Shown: positions 16,101 through 28,500 of the stretch, in pieces
Numbering within the stretch: position 1 is the first letter of the stretch
How the letters are laid out: every line of letters begins with the position of its first letter
Assembly: GCA_012295275.1 (NCBI GenBank)
Contig: CM022676.1
Coordinates: forward strand, 5,280,687-5,344,686
Origin: Chrysomallon squamiferum
Taxonomy: Eukaryota > Mollusca > Gastropoda > Neomphalida > Peltospiridae
Direction of reading: 5' to 3'
DNA: 64,000 nucleotides
Notes under the pieces: generated by a model
Told to the model about the DNA's origin: nothing
The model's input: only the letters and a program-made list of their open reading frames with translations
The model's database searches: none
Made by a program: the position numbers and the translations under genes

Positions 16101-18262
16101 TCATTTCATAAACAATTCTCCTGTCTAGATTTCAGTTCAGTAATATTTTACTCAAGATTTTATCATGGCCACTTTACCCTTAAAAAAAATAATTAAAAAA
16201 ATTAAATAAAAAGGAAATAATAACTGATGTCTAATATTACTGATAAATATTAAACTTCACAGATTTGTTGTTAACCACATATTAATTTCTTACTTACAGA
16301 CAGATCTTCTGCTCAGATTTTCAATTCAGTGATGTTTTGCTGTGTGATTTTGTCATTGCTACTTTATTTTTTATTTCACTTCAGGGTGTCTCGTGGACAA
16401 CTGTTCGATACATGATTGGTGAAGTCCAGTATGGAGGTCGTGTCACTGACGATTTTGATAAAAGACTTTTGAATACATTCGGAAGAGTACGATTGTTTAT
16501 TAATCTCTGAAATAACACCAGTGCTTATGCCAAAAAATAAAATAAAAAACCCATAAAGAAAGCAGCAACAACAACAAAAAAAGTGAAAAAAAAGACATAG
16601 TTTCATTAATAATATTTTAATGACATATTAATATAAAAAATATAAAAAATTTATAAAACAAAAAAAAATGCAAATTTTCTACACCATTTTCAACACTACC
16701 ATTAACTGATGGGCATTTAATATTATTATTTCTGTTAAAAATGTTAAAGTTGTTTTTTCATTAGAGTTAAAAAAAGGAATAAATATCTTTTATGCAGGTT
16801 ACTCTAATGCATATGCTGGTAACAGCATCACCCTCAGAACGCCTTTTGAGCATTGCATTTATTTTTGACTGTTTGAACAAAATAATGTTCCCTCCACTTG
16901 TTGTCTCAAGTTTAGCTAACAACAAAACAGTTGTCTGATGATTTAGAAAACAAAACATTTACAATCAAACATGCTTTGTCTTGTAGACAGTCTTGAAGAT
17001 GAATTTGTCTCATTTCAGGTCTGGTTCGGAGACTTCATGTTCCACAGCAGCTTCCAGTTTTACAAAGGTTACAAAATTCCATCTTGTGCTACTATAGAGG
17101 ACTACTTTAGTTACATTGAAGAACTGCCTCATTATGATTCACCTGAAGCCTTTGGTCTCCATAGCAATGCTGACATCACGTAAATAACTATTGCTTATAA
17201 TTTCATTGTCATAGTGTTTTTGGAGAACAAGAATAATAACACCCCAAAAACATTTAAAAATTGCTATTTTGAGGTTGTAGATCCAGTCAATTTGCTGCCC
17301 AGTTTTGTCCACAGTACTTGCAAATGTGGTACCATAACCTGCAAATAAAAGTCATGACTTAAAAAGAGATCTGATTTAATAGATCACCAGAAAATCTTTA
17401 ACTTTGATCATCTCGGAAAACTGAAAAATTTATATTACAGTTCACAATTCTGTTACTGCTGTTATTATTATTATATTTATTATTGTTGTTGTAATATTTA
17501 TGATTATTACTATTATTATTATACTCATCATTATTCTTGTCATCATCATCGTCATCATTATTATTATTTTAATAACAGATATCAAACCAATGTGGGTAAT
17601 TCAACTCTGGACACAATTTTGAACATTCAGCCGAAGGACTCGAGCAGTGGAGGAGGAGAGACGAGAGAAAGCATTGTGTTTAAATTAGCAGACGACATGC
17701 TGGAGAAACTTCCAGCAGATTATTCACCTCATAAGGTAAAGAAGATTGTTCGAGAAAACTTTAATAATCTTTAAAGTGTAATTGTTCAATGATCAGTGAC
17801 ATTTAATTTGAAATTTTTAGACGAATGTTTCTGTGTTGTTTGTCTTTTCTCTTTGTCTCACTGAAATGGATTTGTGAACAAACTAGTTTAGTACATTTTA
17901 TATAATTCCATTATGAATGTTTTTCTGCAATGGAACCCAGCCTTTGTTTATAATAAAGTATGACAGAATAATATAATGTAGATATTATAGTTTCTTTTTT
18001 TGTTCTTGTTATCTCATTTTGTACATAGGAATGTAATGATTCATAGCTGCTAATTGTTGTAAGTGGACACTGATCTTTGCTAATAATAAAGTATGACAGA
18101 ATAAGAAGAAGACAAATTTTCCCATTTTTGTTGTATCATTTGTTTAAACAGAAATGTTACAATATATAAATTGTTTTGTTTTGTAAATATAAAACTTAAT
18201 ATGTAAATATGTGGAATCATTAATTATTCATCAATAGGTAAATAAATAAATTCATTACATTA

Positions 18263-18322
<60 letters not shown>

Positions 18323-20514
18323 GACTAATTTAATGTAGTTTAACAAATATTGTTCCTAGGTTTTGGAGCAGTTGAGGAAAATGGGAATACTCCAGCCACT
18401 GAACATCTTCCTGAGACAGGAGATTGATCGCATGCAGAAAGTGATAACAGTTGTGAGAAACACACTGACTGACCTGAAACTGGCCATCGAGGGAACCATA
18501 ATCATGAGTGAGGTACACCATCTTCCCATTATTTATTTTCAGAATATTTAGTTAATGCTATAAGAATTTGATAAACTTGTTTTTTCAAAAAACAAATGCG
18601 TTCATTTATAATCCAGTTTTGCCACATAGTTGATCCTTGAGGGTTGCAGTATGGCCACATTTGATTTTTATTTGGTTATTTTTTTATTGTTTAAAACCTT
18701 CATAAATTGCTTAAATTGCTGCTTCTAACCTTCATCTTTAGTGCTGTCTATTCTGTTCAATAATAATTTTTGCAAAAAAAAAAAAAAAAAAAAAGATTTA
18801 AAATGTACAAGGTGAAAGATAGAAAGAACAAGAAATCCACTTACCTTTATATCTTTATCATCCTCTTAGACATTTTCATTGCCCTCAGAGGGGAACCTAG
18901 ATGATTTTTGATACTAATCATGTAGTTTTCTACATTTAATCTTTATGATGTCCTGGACTTGTTTATATGATATTGATATTTATAAAAAAAACAAAAAATA
19001 TATTATTTAGAATCTTCGTGATGCCCTGGACAACATGTTTGATGCTAAAGTTCCTAAAGTGTGGCGCCAGGTGTCCTGGCAGTCTTCAACATTGGGATTC
19101 TGGTTTACCGAGTTACTGGAACGAAATGAGCAGTTCAGTAACTGGATTTTCAATGGTCGCCCAGACGTTTTCTGGATGACTGGGTTCTTCAACCCACAAG
19201 GTATAATCATCTTGTTTAATTCTGTTATGTCTTAATGTAATTCATAATAATTAACATCAGACAGTACTAATAGAAGTAAACAAATTCATGTAAGGTTGTA
19301 ATAAAAATTGTCTGCATTTTTTTGAAGTAAATATCTAGTTAAACCTAAGGAATGTTATGAATGTGGCATTTCAAAGCTCAGTGACAGATGGAAAGAGGAC
19401 ATAGAGAAGAATGGTGTCAAATATCATGTTTTTAATTTTTTAAAATTATTTAGCCTTAAAAAAAAAAAAAAGATAGACCTTTTATTACAAGTTGATAATA
19501 CAATATCAAAGACTCTCCATTTCCTAATCCTCTTTAGGTGGAATATCTCTTATCTGAAAGTCTAAAATAAGAGTGATTAAGATAGTACCTTACTTTTCTT
19601 TTTTTGTTACATATGCATGGCAACATCTTTCAGAATTTCTGAAATTGGAGATACATGCCCCCTAGCATTTCATATTATGGGTGCTGTCTGTGTGTGATTA
19701 TTTATGTATATATGAATAATCTGTAGATTTTTAATAATGTTTTATAAATTGTTTGTAGGGTTTTTGACTGCTATGAGACAGGAGGTGACCAGAGCACACA
19801 AAGGCTGGGCTCTGGATGGAGTCACCTTACACAATGACATGCTGAAAGTGTTCAAAGAGGATGTACTCACACCTCCTATTGTAAGTTCATATAAAACAAT
19901 TTTCTGTCTTTAACCTACTTATGTAGTATAACAGTAGTGACTTGACAATGAATTTATACTATTTGTTATTATCAAACAGGGTTTTCCATAAATCTAAACA
20001 CATTTTTAAGGATTTTGAATCTTCTATTTCAAAAAAATAATTGTATAAAGAAAATAATAATAATAATAAAAAATTCATTAATCAAGTTTAAATTATTATA
20101 AACATAACAATTTTAGATTACATTTTACAGGATGTTTATCAAAGTGCAGATTTTCACATTGTTGTAACAGACACGACTGCTTTGTGTTGTCAATCTAAAC
20201 TGAAAGATTTTGTGTTTAACAAACAGGAAGGTGTGTATGTCTATGGTCTCTATCTGGAAGGGGCTGGGTGGGACAGGCGAAACAGCAGAATATGCGAGTC
20301 TTCGCCCAAAGTGTTGTTTGCCCAACTGCCAGTGGTCTACATGTATGCCATCAATTCCGTCGCCCCGAAGGATCCCCGCCTTTACCAGTGTCCTGTCTAC
20401 AAGAAACCCAACCGGACAGATCTCACCTACATCACCTTCCTCGTCTTCAAGAGCACCCAGAACCCAGACCACTGGATTCTGCGAGGAGTAGCTGCTCTTT
20501 GTGATATAAAGTAA
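407..20514 (+). CDS. DNAH5: Axonemal dynein heavy chain, DNAH5/DNAH8 type (C-terminal third, 30 exons)
   Basis: This is the motor heavy chain of the ciliary outer dynein arm; it converts ATP hydrolysis into microtubule sliding. The window holds the last 30 exons, which join into 4608 nt (1535 residues plus TAA at 20512-20514) with every splice phase continuous. The order is end of AAA4, stalk coiled coil 1, microtubule-binding tip, coiled coil 2, AAA5, AAA6 and C-terminal domain. Near-invariant landmarks are [36 protein letters not shown] and the terminal [15 protein letters not shown]. Similarity to human DNAH5 and DNAH8 is high throughout, and I cannot decide between the two paralogues, so the symbol stands for the class. 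The 5' two thirds lie upstream of the window. No frameshift or stop was found, so the gene looks functional. Detailed exons are given in the three block entries. Confidence 0.97.
1528..2001 (+). other. GC-AG intron of the dynein gene, with an AAT-rich tract
   Basis: The donor is GAG|GCAAGT and the acceptor is AACAG|GTTTTGG. An AAT/AAC-rich tract at about 1560-1830 fills much of the intron. GC donors normally have strong flanking consensus, as here. Confidence 0.8.
3232..3498. repeat. 139-bp tandem duplication next to a dynein 3' splice site
   Basis: Copy 1 at 3232-3370 and copy 2 at 3371-3498 share nearly all sequence, from CTTATCATGACAAG to TTGCTAATAACA. Copy 2 ends at the AG used by exon 3499-3714. 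Confidence 0.85.
4200..4320. repeat. 61-bp tandem duplication in a dynein intron
   Basis: The phrase ACATAGTTAGTNATCCAGTA occurs at about 4205 and again at about 4266, with similar flanks. Some divergence is visible. Confidence 0.7.
4544..4790. repeat. (CT)n microsatellite followed by a 79-bp tandem duplication
   Basis: A pure (TC)n run of about 74 bp at 4544-4617 is followed by two copies of a segment beginning TTTTGACACATAATTTTC at 4621 and 4700. All of it is intronic to the dynein gene. Confidence 0.9.
4843..13866 (+). CDS. DNAH5: Dynein exons: AAA5 to the start of AAA6
   Basis: Exons are 4843-5011, 5634-5789, 6152-6307, 7203-7292, 7882-7974, 8431-8535, 9494-9632, 10299-10413, 11160-11350, 11817-11938, 12475-12593, 13257-13459 and 13793-13866. 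AAA5 opens with [20 protein letters not shown] and keeps a Walker-A-like GQGKTW, although AAA5 is not thought to hydrolyse ATP. The helical linker after AAA5 reads [14 protein letters not shown]6 starts around [20 protein letters not shown] and continues through [14 protein letters not shown] and [14 protein letters not shown]. All phases match. Introns of 0.2-0.9 kb carry (TG)n, (TTA)n, GATA/GACT and GA tracts but no recognisable second gene. Confidence 0.95.
7390..7459. repeat. (AC)n microsatellite in a dynein intron
   Basis: A near-pure AC repeat lies just after exon 7203-7292. Confidence 0.9.
10086..10230. repeat. Impure (TG)n tract in a dynein intron
   Basis: TGTG is interrupted by CTG and CAT. 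A second, pure (TG)n run occurs at about 10491-10530 after exon 10299-10413. Confidence 0.8.
10660..10905. repeat. GATA/GACT tetranucleotide repeat cluster
   Basis: Blocks of GATA, GACT and GATT units lie in the intron before exon 11160-11350. Confidence 0.85.
11506..11776. repeat. Two (TTA)n tracts in a dynein intron
   Basis: Trinucleotide runs lie at about 11506-11600 and 11730-11777. A short diverged duplication (CATCATCATNNTAATTTGTTATGTTATTTT) precedes each run. Confidence 0.85.
12655..13210. repeat. GA-rich purine tract in a dynein intron
   Basis: About 550 bp on the plus strand is almost pure A and G, with GAGA blocks. Long minus-strand Leu/Ser frames here are artefacts of the tract. 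Confidence 0.85.
14745..20514 (+). CDS. DNAH5: Dynein exons: AAA6 and C-terminal domain
   Basis: Exons are 14745-14897, 15205-15360, 15736-15852, 16385-16486, 17019-17179, 17579-17735, 18360-18512, 19011-19200, 19759-19880 and 20227-20514. They encode [94 protein letters not shown] and [19 protein letters not shown], which are hallmarks of the dynein AAA6 lid and C-terminal domain. The last exon ends in TAA at 20512-20514. Candidate AATAAA polyadenylation signals follow between about 20.92 and 21.26 kb. Confidence 0.96.
18259..18316. repeat. Compound (CT)n(TG)n microsatellite
   Basis: A CT run passes directly into a TG run, 40 bp before the acceptor of dynein exon 18360-18512. It may act as the polypyrimidine context for that acceptor. 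Confidence 0.85.
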
Positions 20515-23140
20515 ACCTGTCAGTTTATTTTCAATTCGTTACCCACAGTAAGAAAAACTATTGGACTTTTTAAAATGTTACTTTTGTTGGTTGATATGTA
20601 TTGTTACGGTTACAAGCAAATCTGTGTTATTTAAATATGTGTTTTTAATTATATTTACATACTTGATGTACACTTGTATTCTTTATTTAAAATTTTAATG
20701 TGAAAAAAGACAAGGGTTGGATGAAAATGCCAAAGTGCAGATAATAATATGCCACAAAGATACGAAAAAGAAAAAAAAAGTTTAAAAGAAAATATTAATA
20801 CATGATGAACTAAAACATTATTTTTCATTGCTGCATAAATTTTAATAATTATTATTTATTTTACCTTACAATTTAAGTAACTGTAACATTGAGAATGATT
20901 TAAAAGTGTCTTTTTACATAAGTAATAAATATATGCAAGCCATATATATCATATATATTCAAAGAACAAGACGTATTTTTAATTTTATTAGTTTCATTAA
21001 AGGCGACACTTACATATTTATGTGTGCTCATTTTCTTAATAAATACCTGTCTAGCATGAAGCCTAAATATTCTAAACGTCCTGTATATGTCCATGTTGGT
21101 TGTTTTGGTGTTTTTTCACTGTTATTTATATATACACATGCAATGGATTTTGCCAGCATAAAATATTTTACATTTGTTAACATAAAAGTTATATTGAATG
21201 CAATAACATGTTGTTGTTTTTGTATTTGTTTGTTTGTTTATAAAGCCTACCAAGCACAATAAAAAACCCCAAATATTTTGGATGTTTTTATTTATTTGCA
21301 TTGCTGAAATGCATTACAAATGGATGTAGAGTGAATGAAATTATTCTCCATTTCCTAATCCTGTTTAACTAAATATATAGAGAAGACATTATGAATAAAC
21401 CAACTGCTTTTGTTATTATAAATGATCTGCATGTTGTAGTTATATTAAAGATTAGATTTGAAATAAATAATAAACAAAACAATTGAAAATCGAAAAAACA
21501 AAACTTTTCATTTGGTAGATATCTAAACGTAGTGTAAATATGCATTTTGTATATACTCCCCATCATTTTGTTACTTGACACCATTCTTTACTAATGATAA
21601 AGTATGAGAAAAGCAAATCATTATTTGAAGTTTGCCCATAACATTTAGCTTTTCAATTAGTTAATAATCTCATGTATGGAAAAACAACCCTCCCGTTAAT
21701 AATGCTGGCCTAAAACAGTGCAAAGTATACCAGACTAGCAATTATGGAACAAAATCAGAATTTATTTCATGCTGAAAATTTCTGTCTCAGTTATTGTTCA
21801 TGTGTGTGTGTGTCTCAAATTAATACTTAGGTAATTTCTTGTCCCATATGTTTATTTCACAGTTAATAGAATTGTTTAAATAAAAAATAAATAAATAAAA
21901 GTTTATTATCTGCAATTCAAAATGAAACCAATTCTGTCTGATGAAACATAGTAACATTGGCTTAGTTGTTTGGAATACAAGTGGATAATTTGCACTTCCT
22001 ACATTCAGAAAGCAAAGGATACAAGATCACATTAAGAACAAATTACATTAATTCCATCAGTTTGCATGGAACTGCTCAGGAATTCAAAAAAAAACTTTAA
22101 ATAAATAAATAAAGAGATGTTTAAAAAAATGTATAAACAAAAAATAAGACAACAAAATACAAGAATTCTTATATCCATTTATTTATTGCTTTGTAATTTT
22201 ATCTAGTTATAACATTTCAATATTTCAAATTTTTATTTTCTTTTTTCTTTTTAGTGCTTAACATTCTTTAGCACTGAAAATAAAACACAAAAAAATATAT
22301 TCTAAACTATCCCTAATGGAAGGAGATATGTAAAAAAATAATAATAATAATAATAATAAAAAAATTATTCAGTTTTAATTACAGCTTCAAAAGCTCTATA
22401 ATTGTATGTATGTAACATGGAAGCCAGAAAAGAAATGAAATTTGTGACTTATACTTATGTTTGTAGTTTTCTAATGTTAATGTTATTTATACATTATTTA
22501 CAACTGTTGTAAAATAACAGAAAACATAACTGACAAGATTTATGAAAATAAAATATGGAAGGTGGGTAAAAAGAAATAATAACAGGATAAAGCATTTTAT
22601 TTGATATGGTTTTGTTAGGTTTAAAGAAATAAACTAAAGTGCAAAATAAAATTTAATAAATATATAAATAAATAAATAAATAAATAAATAAATAGATAAA
22701 TAAAACCTAAATAATTATATAAAATAATAACAAAATACAATTAATATTAAACAATAACTGAAATGGATCCTAATTTAAATGGGATTTTTTTTCATCTTCT
22801 TGTTGGCGTCTATAATAATAATAATAATAATAATTAACAGAAACAAGAAAAAAGAAAATCCACATTCCACACTGTCAGTAATATATAATAATTTCTGTAT
22901 ATTTTATTTGTAGAACTAAACAAATCTAATACAAAATAACATATGCATAAATGCTTCTAATATTGCATTACAATACCACTGTAATGATAAAGTATTTGAA
23001 AAATGACATATAAAATTATTTTGGTTTGATATTATTATATATATCTGGTGGGCAATACATTTGCAAAAGCATTAAAAGTATATAAAAAAATAAATCTTAA
23101 ACTTCCGTAAGATAATATATCATTTAAAATATAAGTAACG
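20515..23140. other. Dynein 3' UTR and intergenic AT-rich DNA
   Basis: I see no gene here. The region holds probable dynein polyadenylation signals, a dispersed AATAATAAAGTATG-type motif near 21583-21613, and a second copy of a short phrase also present at 19.5 kb. The rest is AAT and TAAA low-complexity sequence. Confidence 0.6.
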
Positions 23141-23149
23141 GTAAACAAG

Positions 23150-23800
23150 AATACTAAAGCAATGTTCTCACTATATGATATGCTGTACCAACTATTTGAA
23201 ATGTAAAATATCTTAAAGCTGTATTCTCACTATGCGACTTGATGCACCAAATGGTTAATATTAGAAATGAAACATCTTAAAGCCATATTCACACTACTCA
23301 ATCTACTGTACCAACTAATAAACATTTTAAAGTTGCATTTTTAACCACATGACTTGGAACATCATTTAATGATCAACATCTATATTGAAATATACTTAAA
23401 GCTATGATCTCACTATGTAATTTATCATATCAACTTATTATAACCCATTACCCACTATTGGCAGAACATAAACAAGAAAGCAAGTCTTAAAGCTGTTTTC
23501 TCAGTTTCAACAATTTTAACCGACTAGTTATATACCATCATACTATGACTCACATGGACCAGAAAATGCCTTAAAGCTGTATTCACACAAGATAATTTGT
23601 ATGACACTAACTAGCACATAAATGAAATATACTGAGAAAATGCTTAAACTAGGTTTCATTGCCAGATATTAAAATTAAAATATATCTTGCTTCAAATATT
23701 AAGTTCTTGTCCAAAACATTTACACTGAAATACAAGACTAGATATGTCTCTCTTTCAGTAATCACTAGCATGTCAGAAAAATATCTTAAAGTGTTCAGAA
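23150..23800. repeat. Degenerate tandem array, CTTAAAGCTGTATTCTCAC family
   Basis: The phrase CTTAAAGCTGTATTCTCAC or a variant recurs at about 23155, 23211, 23275, 23327, 23394, 23489, 23569, 23643 and 23786. The spacing is 50-145 bp and the units are diverged. No coding potential was seen. Confidence 0.7.
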
Positions 23801-23879
23801 TGAATGAATGATCTAATAAAAATTTCTTTTATTTCCAAGTACACGACAATAACTGTTAACAATAGATTTTTGTACTGTC

Positions 23880-24860
23880 GACTGAACTAATGAAAACACC
23901 AAATGAATCTGTATTTTGTTAATGTATTCAGACTTCTAAAACTGTTAACCATGGCAAAGAAAATAAAGGAATTGTACTGAATGCTATTCCGGGTTCATTT
24001 GTACTGTCCTGAAGAAGATGAACTAATGAAAACATCATACAATACATTCAGTCTACCAAATGAAATAATACTAAAGAACTGTCGACTGAACTTATGAAAA
24101 CATCATACAATACACCAGAAATTATGTTACAAACTCAATCTACTGTGACTACTGCAAGTGTGTACAATGGAAATAGATACTGAACTGATGGAAATATTAA
24201 AACAATACACCAGAAATGTTGTTATACAATTAAATCTACTGTGACTTCTAAAACTGTCAACTACTTTGTAGACTAGATGATATCCAGAAATCAAACTGGG
24301 TGGATGATAATATCAAATGATACAAAAGAAATGTTGGTATCACTCCATCTATTGTGACAACTAAGTAAATGATAAACAAAAATCATACTGTACACAAGAG
24401 ATTTTTACATAACATAAATTCACATCTATTGTGACAGCTATAAGTGTGAACAATAACAGAGAGAGATGATAAACAGACATTAAACTGGTGTGATGAAAAC
24501 ATTAAATAATACACAGATTTTGATGCCATTCCTCAATCCTTTGTAAATGTCAACTATTTGTTATTAACTCAGTTTATTACAGTTTCTAGAACAAAACTTT
24601 GAGGATAGAAGAAGATTATTCACAGACATTGTACTGTATAAAATATACCCAAGAATTCTGTTATAACTAGATATATTATGACTTACAAAACAAAAACATT
24701 GAACTATGGCAGAAGTAAATGATACACAGGCATTGTACTGGACTGTTGAACATTTGATACGATACACAAAAAGATTCTGTTATAACAAAACATTGAACTA
24801 TGGCAGAAGTAAGTGATACCCAGTACCAGTACTAGAGTTTTGAAAATGTGATGTCATAAA
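23880..24860. repeat. Degenerate tandem array of about 90-120 bp units
   Basis: Units begin ACTGAACTNATGAAAACAT and contain ATACACCAGAAAT and TCTACTGTGACT. They start near 23881, 24019, 24087, 24180, 24296, 24388, 24485, 24635 and 24739. Divergence is high, so the array is old. Confidence 0.7.
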
Positions 24861-25104
24861 ACAGTATTTTGTGACCTACGAAGTGGAGAAAGGAAAACAA
24901 TTAAGGTCTAAGTGCATGATATGACTTATACATGTCATTTACTAACAAAGTTTATGCTTCAAAATGCCCAAATTTTTTTAATTGTTTCAAATTTTAAAAG
25001 TTGTTACAACAAATCAGATAGTGAGAACAATGCTTTACTAAACATTTCGTAATTAATTATACAAAGTAATTAGGTAGAAAATAGCCAAGTAATGCCACAG
25101 TATA

Positions 25105-25135
<31 letters not shown>

Positions 25136-25401
25136 TTAATTAACTAATTTTATCACAACCTAAATTTAATTTAGCTTCAATATACATTTAAATGTACAAT
25201 TCAATATGGAAATTAATTCACCAAAAATAAATTCATCTGGTTACAATGGTTTTCATATTACAAACAAATTTAAACTAAAATAACCTAATAAATTAAATTA
25301 ATTTGTTCTAAGGAATTATAACTTAATACATGTATAAAAACATAAATATTGCTGGATAAACTTAATGAAATAAAACCATACATAGAGTAAATGAACATTA
25401 A

Positions 25402-25479
<78 letters not shown>

Positions 25480-25901
25480 CATGATTATTAAAAAAATTAA
25501 CATTTTTTTTTCACACAATTATATTTAATATCTATATTCACTGGTTTATGGTTTAATTACACTAATTTATTTTTTGAATATATTTTAAAATACAATGAAA
25601 GAAATTACACTGAATTAAATTTTGTGTTACATCATCTTAAATGCAGATTACTCAAAAATAATCATAAATCAAAGGAGTTATTATACAGAATGTGCGTGTT
25701 TGCTTAGGATAGAGTTATTGCAGTAATAAAACAACCATTTCTCACATTGTATACCATTATTATTTTCACAAATAATTATTTAATTTGTCTAAAATTATCA
25801 TTTAATAATAGTGATTTTTATTAATTAAATTGTACAAAATACAGTTTGTTCTTGAATCAGTCTTAAATATATAAAGATATGTGTGTGTGTGGTACGTATG
25901 C

Positions 25902-25952
<51 letters not shown>

Positions 25953-26966
25953 GCGCTAACTAATATTAAGATAATGCTGTTTACATCAGACTAGAGGATA
26001 ACTTCAAACAAAAACATTAAAATTACTGACAAACATTTCGTATGCTTTCAACCGACTGTTTTGGTTTCTGATCAATTTCATCCATGGTGGTTAGAACAAT
26101 TAGCCAAAATAATTTTAAAATAATGTTTAAAAATGTTACTTTTGCAACTTTTTTTTATCAAGACCAGTGTTTGAAAACAAAGAACAAATAACATACAAGT
26201 TAATGGTAAAATAGAGATTATAATTTTTCAGTACTTTTTGCATTGTATACATACTTTATTATTAGGAAAGAATGGCAGAAGGGTTAAAATAAACGATAAA
26301 CAGGTAGGACAGTTCTGACAGTGCGTTAATTACAAACAATAAAGATAAATGAACAAACATAATTAAATGTTTATGATGAAAAGTGCATCCTGATGTGTTA
26401 TTGTAACATTATAATAATACTTTATTTTTTTAATAAAGTTTGGTTTTCATTTTGTAATGCATGCACCAGTATATTCAGTCTATTTGTTTGAATTAAGTAC
26501 TCTGTGTGTGTGTGTGCGTGTGCGTGTGTGTGTGTGCATGCGCAGATTGGCCTCAATAAACATCATATCCATCTGAAAATATTTAAAAACATAAAAATAT
26601 TTATTTGCAGCAGTGGAGAGATAATTGTAATGATATGATAAAACATATTAAACTGATATTTGTTTTCTTCAAATAATTGAAAGGAAGCTCTGTCAGTTTC
26701 TGCACACTGGAATCTCTTGGGACAATTGTGTCTAAATATTAATTAAGACATTTAAAAAAAACTACTAGACTGTGACTGCTAATTATTGATTATTAATATT
26801 GGTTTTGATATTTTCCAAAGTGCTTGCATTTTGCATATTATTAAATTTAACATAATACATTTGTATTGTTTATTGTTTAAGTCCTCCAAAATAAATAAGA
26901 AAAATGTTTCTTAATATCTTTTTTAATTTTTTTTTTTTTTTAATATCATACTTTTCAGGATTAAAT

Positions 26967-27004
<38 letters not shown>

Positions 27005-28080
27005 GAAAAGAAAAGAATTGTTGCAAATTTTACATCCTTTAGCTTAATTTTATCTTCTCTTCTCATCATAAATTGTACATCCTTAAATTTTGTATTTAAT
27101 TATTAAAGAAAAAAAATATTTCATTTCTCACATAGTCTCCCATCAATATAAAATAAAGAGGAAACTAATTTAAAAAAATAAATGTTTTAAAATAAAAGTT
27201 ATTTCTAGATATACATAATTAATTCTTATAAATAAATAAAAAATATATAGTCATACTGAAATCGTTTAAGTAGAAATTAACTAATATAATAAATATTTTA
27301 ATATAACTGTGTAGTCAAGGAATTAGTAATTTTTATTAATAATTGTTAGCATTAATGGTTTTGTATTATGATAATGAAAGGAAGAAGGGAAAATTAATTT
27401 GAATAAATAAATAAATAAATAAATGTAAAGTGACCTTTTCATAATAATTTTAATCTTTTTAAAGTATATTTTATTAAACTGAAGGCAGCTTGTTAATCTA
27501 AAACAATTTTGTATGACATATAAAATAAAATTGCATATATCAAACAAAAAAGTTAAGGATCATGAAATATTTCTGTGTTAGCTGACAATAATAACACAAC
27601 AGAAACAAACAAACAAATAAATAAATAAATAAATAAATAAAATAAATAAATAAAATAAATAAATATAAATACAAATAAGTAAAAATACAAATAAATATAT
27701 AGAAATACAAATAAATATAAAAAAATACAAATAAATAAATAAATAAGAAAATAAATAAATAAATAATAATATCAGTAATTTTGGACCAAAATTCATTGCT
27801 ACTTATAAACAAAATTCACATATGTTGAACAATATCTGCATATATATACATCTTGTCCCATTTAAACAATGTGACCAAATGATACTTAAATATTATTTTT
27901 TTGTATAGCTTTTTCTTTTCAATATATTGTACATAGTAAATTATGGTTAAAGCATCTAAATGCTAGTTTCATGAAAAAAAAAAAAAAAATCAAAAAAAAT
28001 CTACAAACTGTAAACCATACTAACATTCATTTAAAATGAAATACCGAGGTTATTGCAATAAAACATTTTGATTAACTGCC
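24861..28080. other. AT-rich intergenic DNA, possible 3' UTR of the zinc-finger gene
   Basis: No gene was recognised. Contents are poly-A near 25106-25130, an (AAT)n/(ATT)n palindrome at 25402-25480, (TG)n at about 25900-25949, T and A runs near 26930-26998, and TAAA-rich tracts at 27400-27420 and 27610-27770. Confidence 0.6.
25402..25480. repeat. (AAT)n-(ATT)n perfect palindromic microsatellite
   Basis: A run of AAT units switches at about 25444 into a run of ATT units, giving a perfect self-complementary block of roughly 80 bp. Confidence 0.9.
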
Positions 28081-28089
28081 AACACTTGA

Positions 28090-28500
28090 CAATTCATACA
28101 ATATACATTAACAACCACCTGATTTTTCATGAATATGTCATGAATATTCACACTAATATTCACGAACTTGTTAACAATAATAGGACTTTTCATGAATTCC
28201 CAAGTTACAGAACTTTGCAAGAACTGTTATCAACAACATAAATTTTCACGGATTTCCATCACTTAATGACTTACAAATGAACTAGAAAATGAATAATTGG
28301 ATTTTTTTTTTTTTTATGAATTTGTTTTTGATCACATCACTTCATGACATTTCATGAATTTCCAACAGACACTGAATTTCATGAAAACTCCACTACATGC
28401 AGAACTTCCACACTTTTCATCCAACAGGGTGAACTTCATGAACTTGCAATTGATACTGAACTACATGATTTTTCGTGAACTTCCAGCAGATACTGAAGAG
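28090..28500. repeat. Degenerate short tandem repeat spanning the zinc-finger gene stop codon
   Basis: On the minus strand, diverged units of about 35-45 bp (TTCAGTATC, TGGAAGTTCATGAA, GTCATG) run from the last codons of the zinc-finger gene into its 3' UTR. At least three clear units lie in 28330-28500, and weaker ones continue to about 28090. Confidence 0.65.

Noticed and set aside
20125-20491. Alternative frames of 78-115 residues over the last dynein exon
   Set aside because: The dynein frame matches the family exactly; the others are overlaps in the most GC-rich exon.
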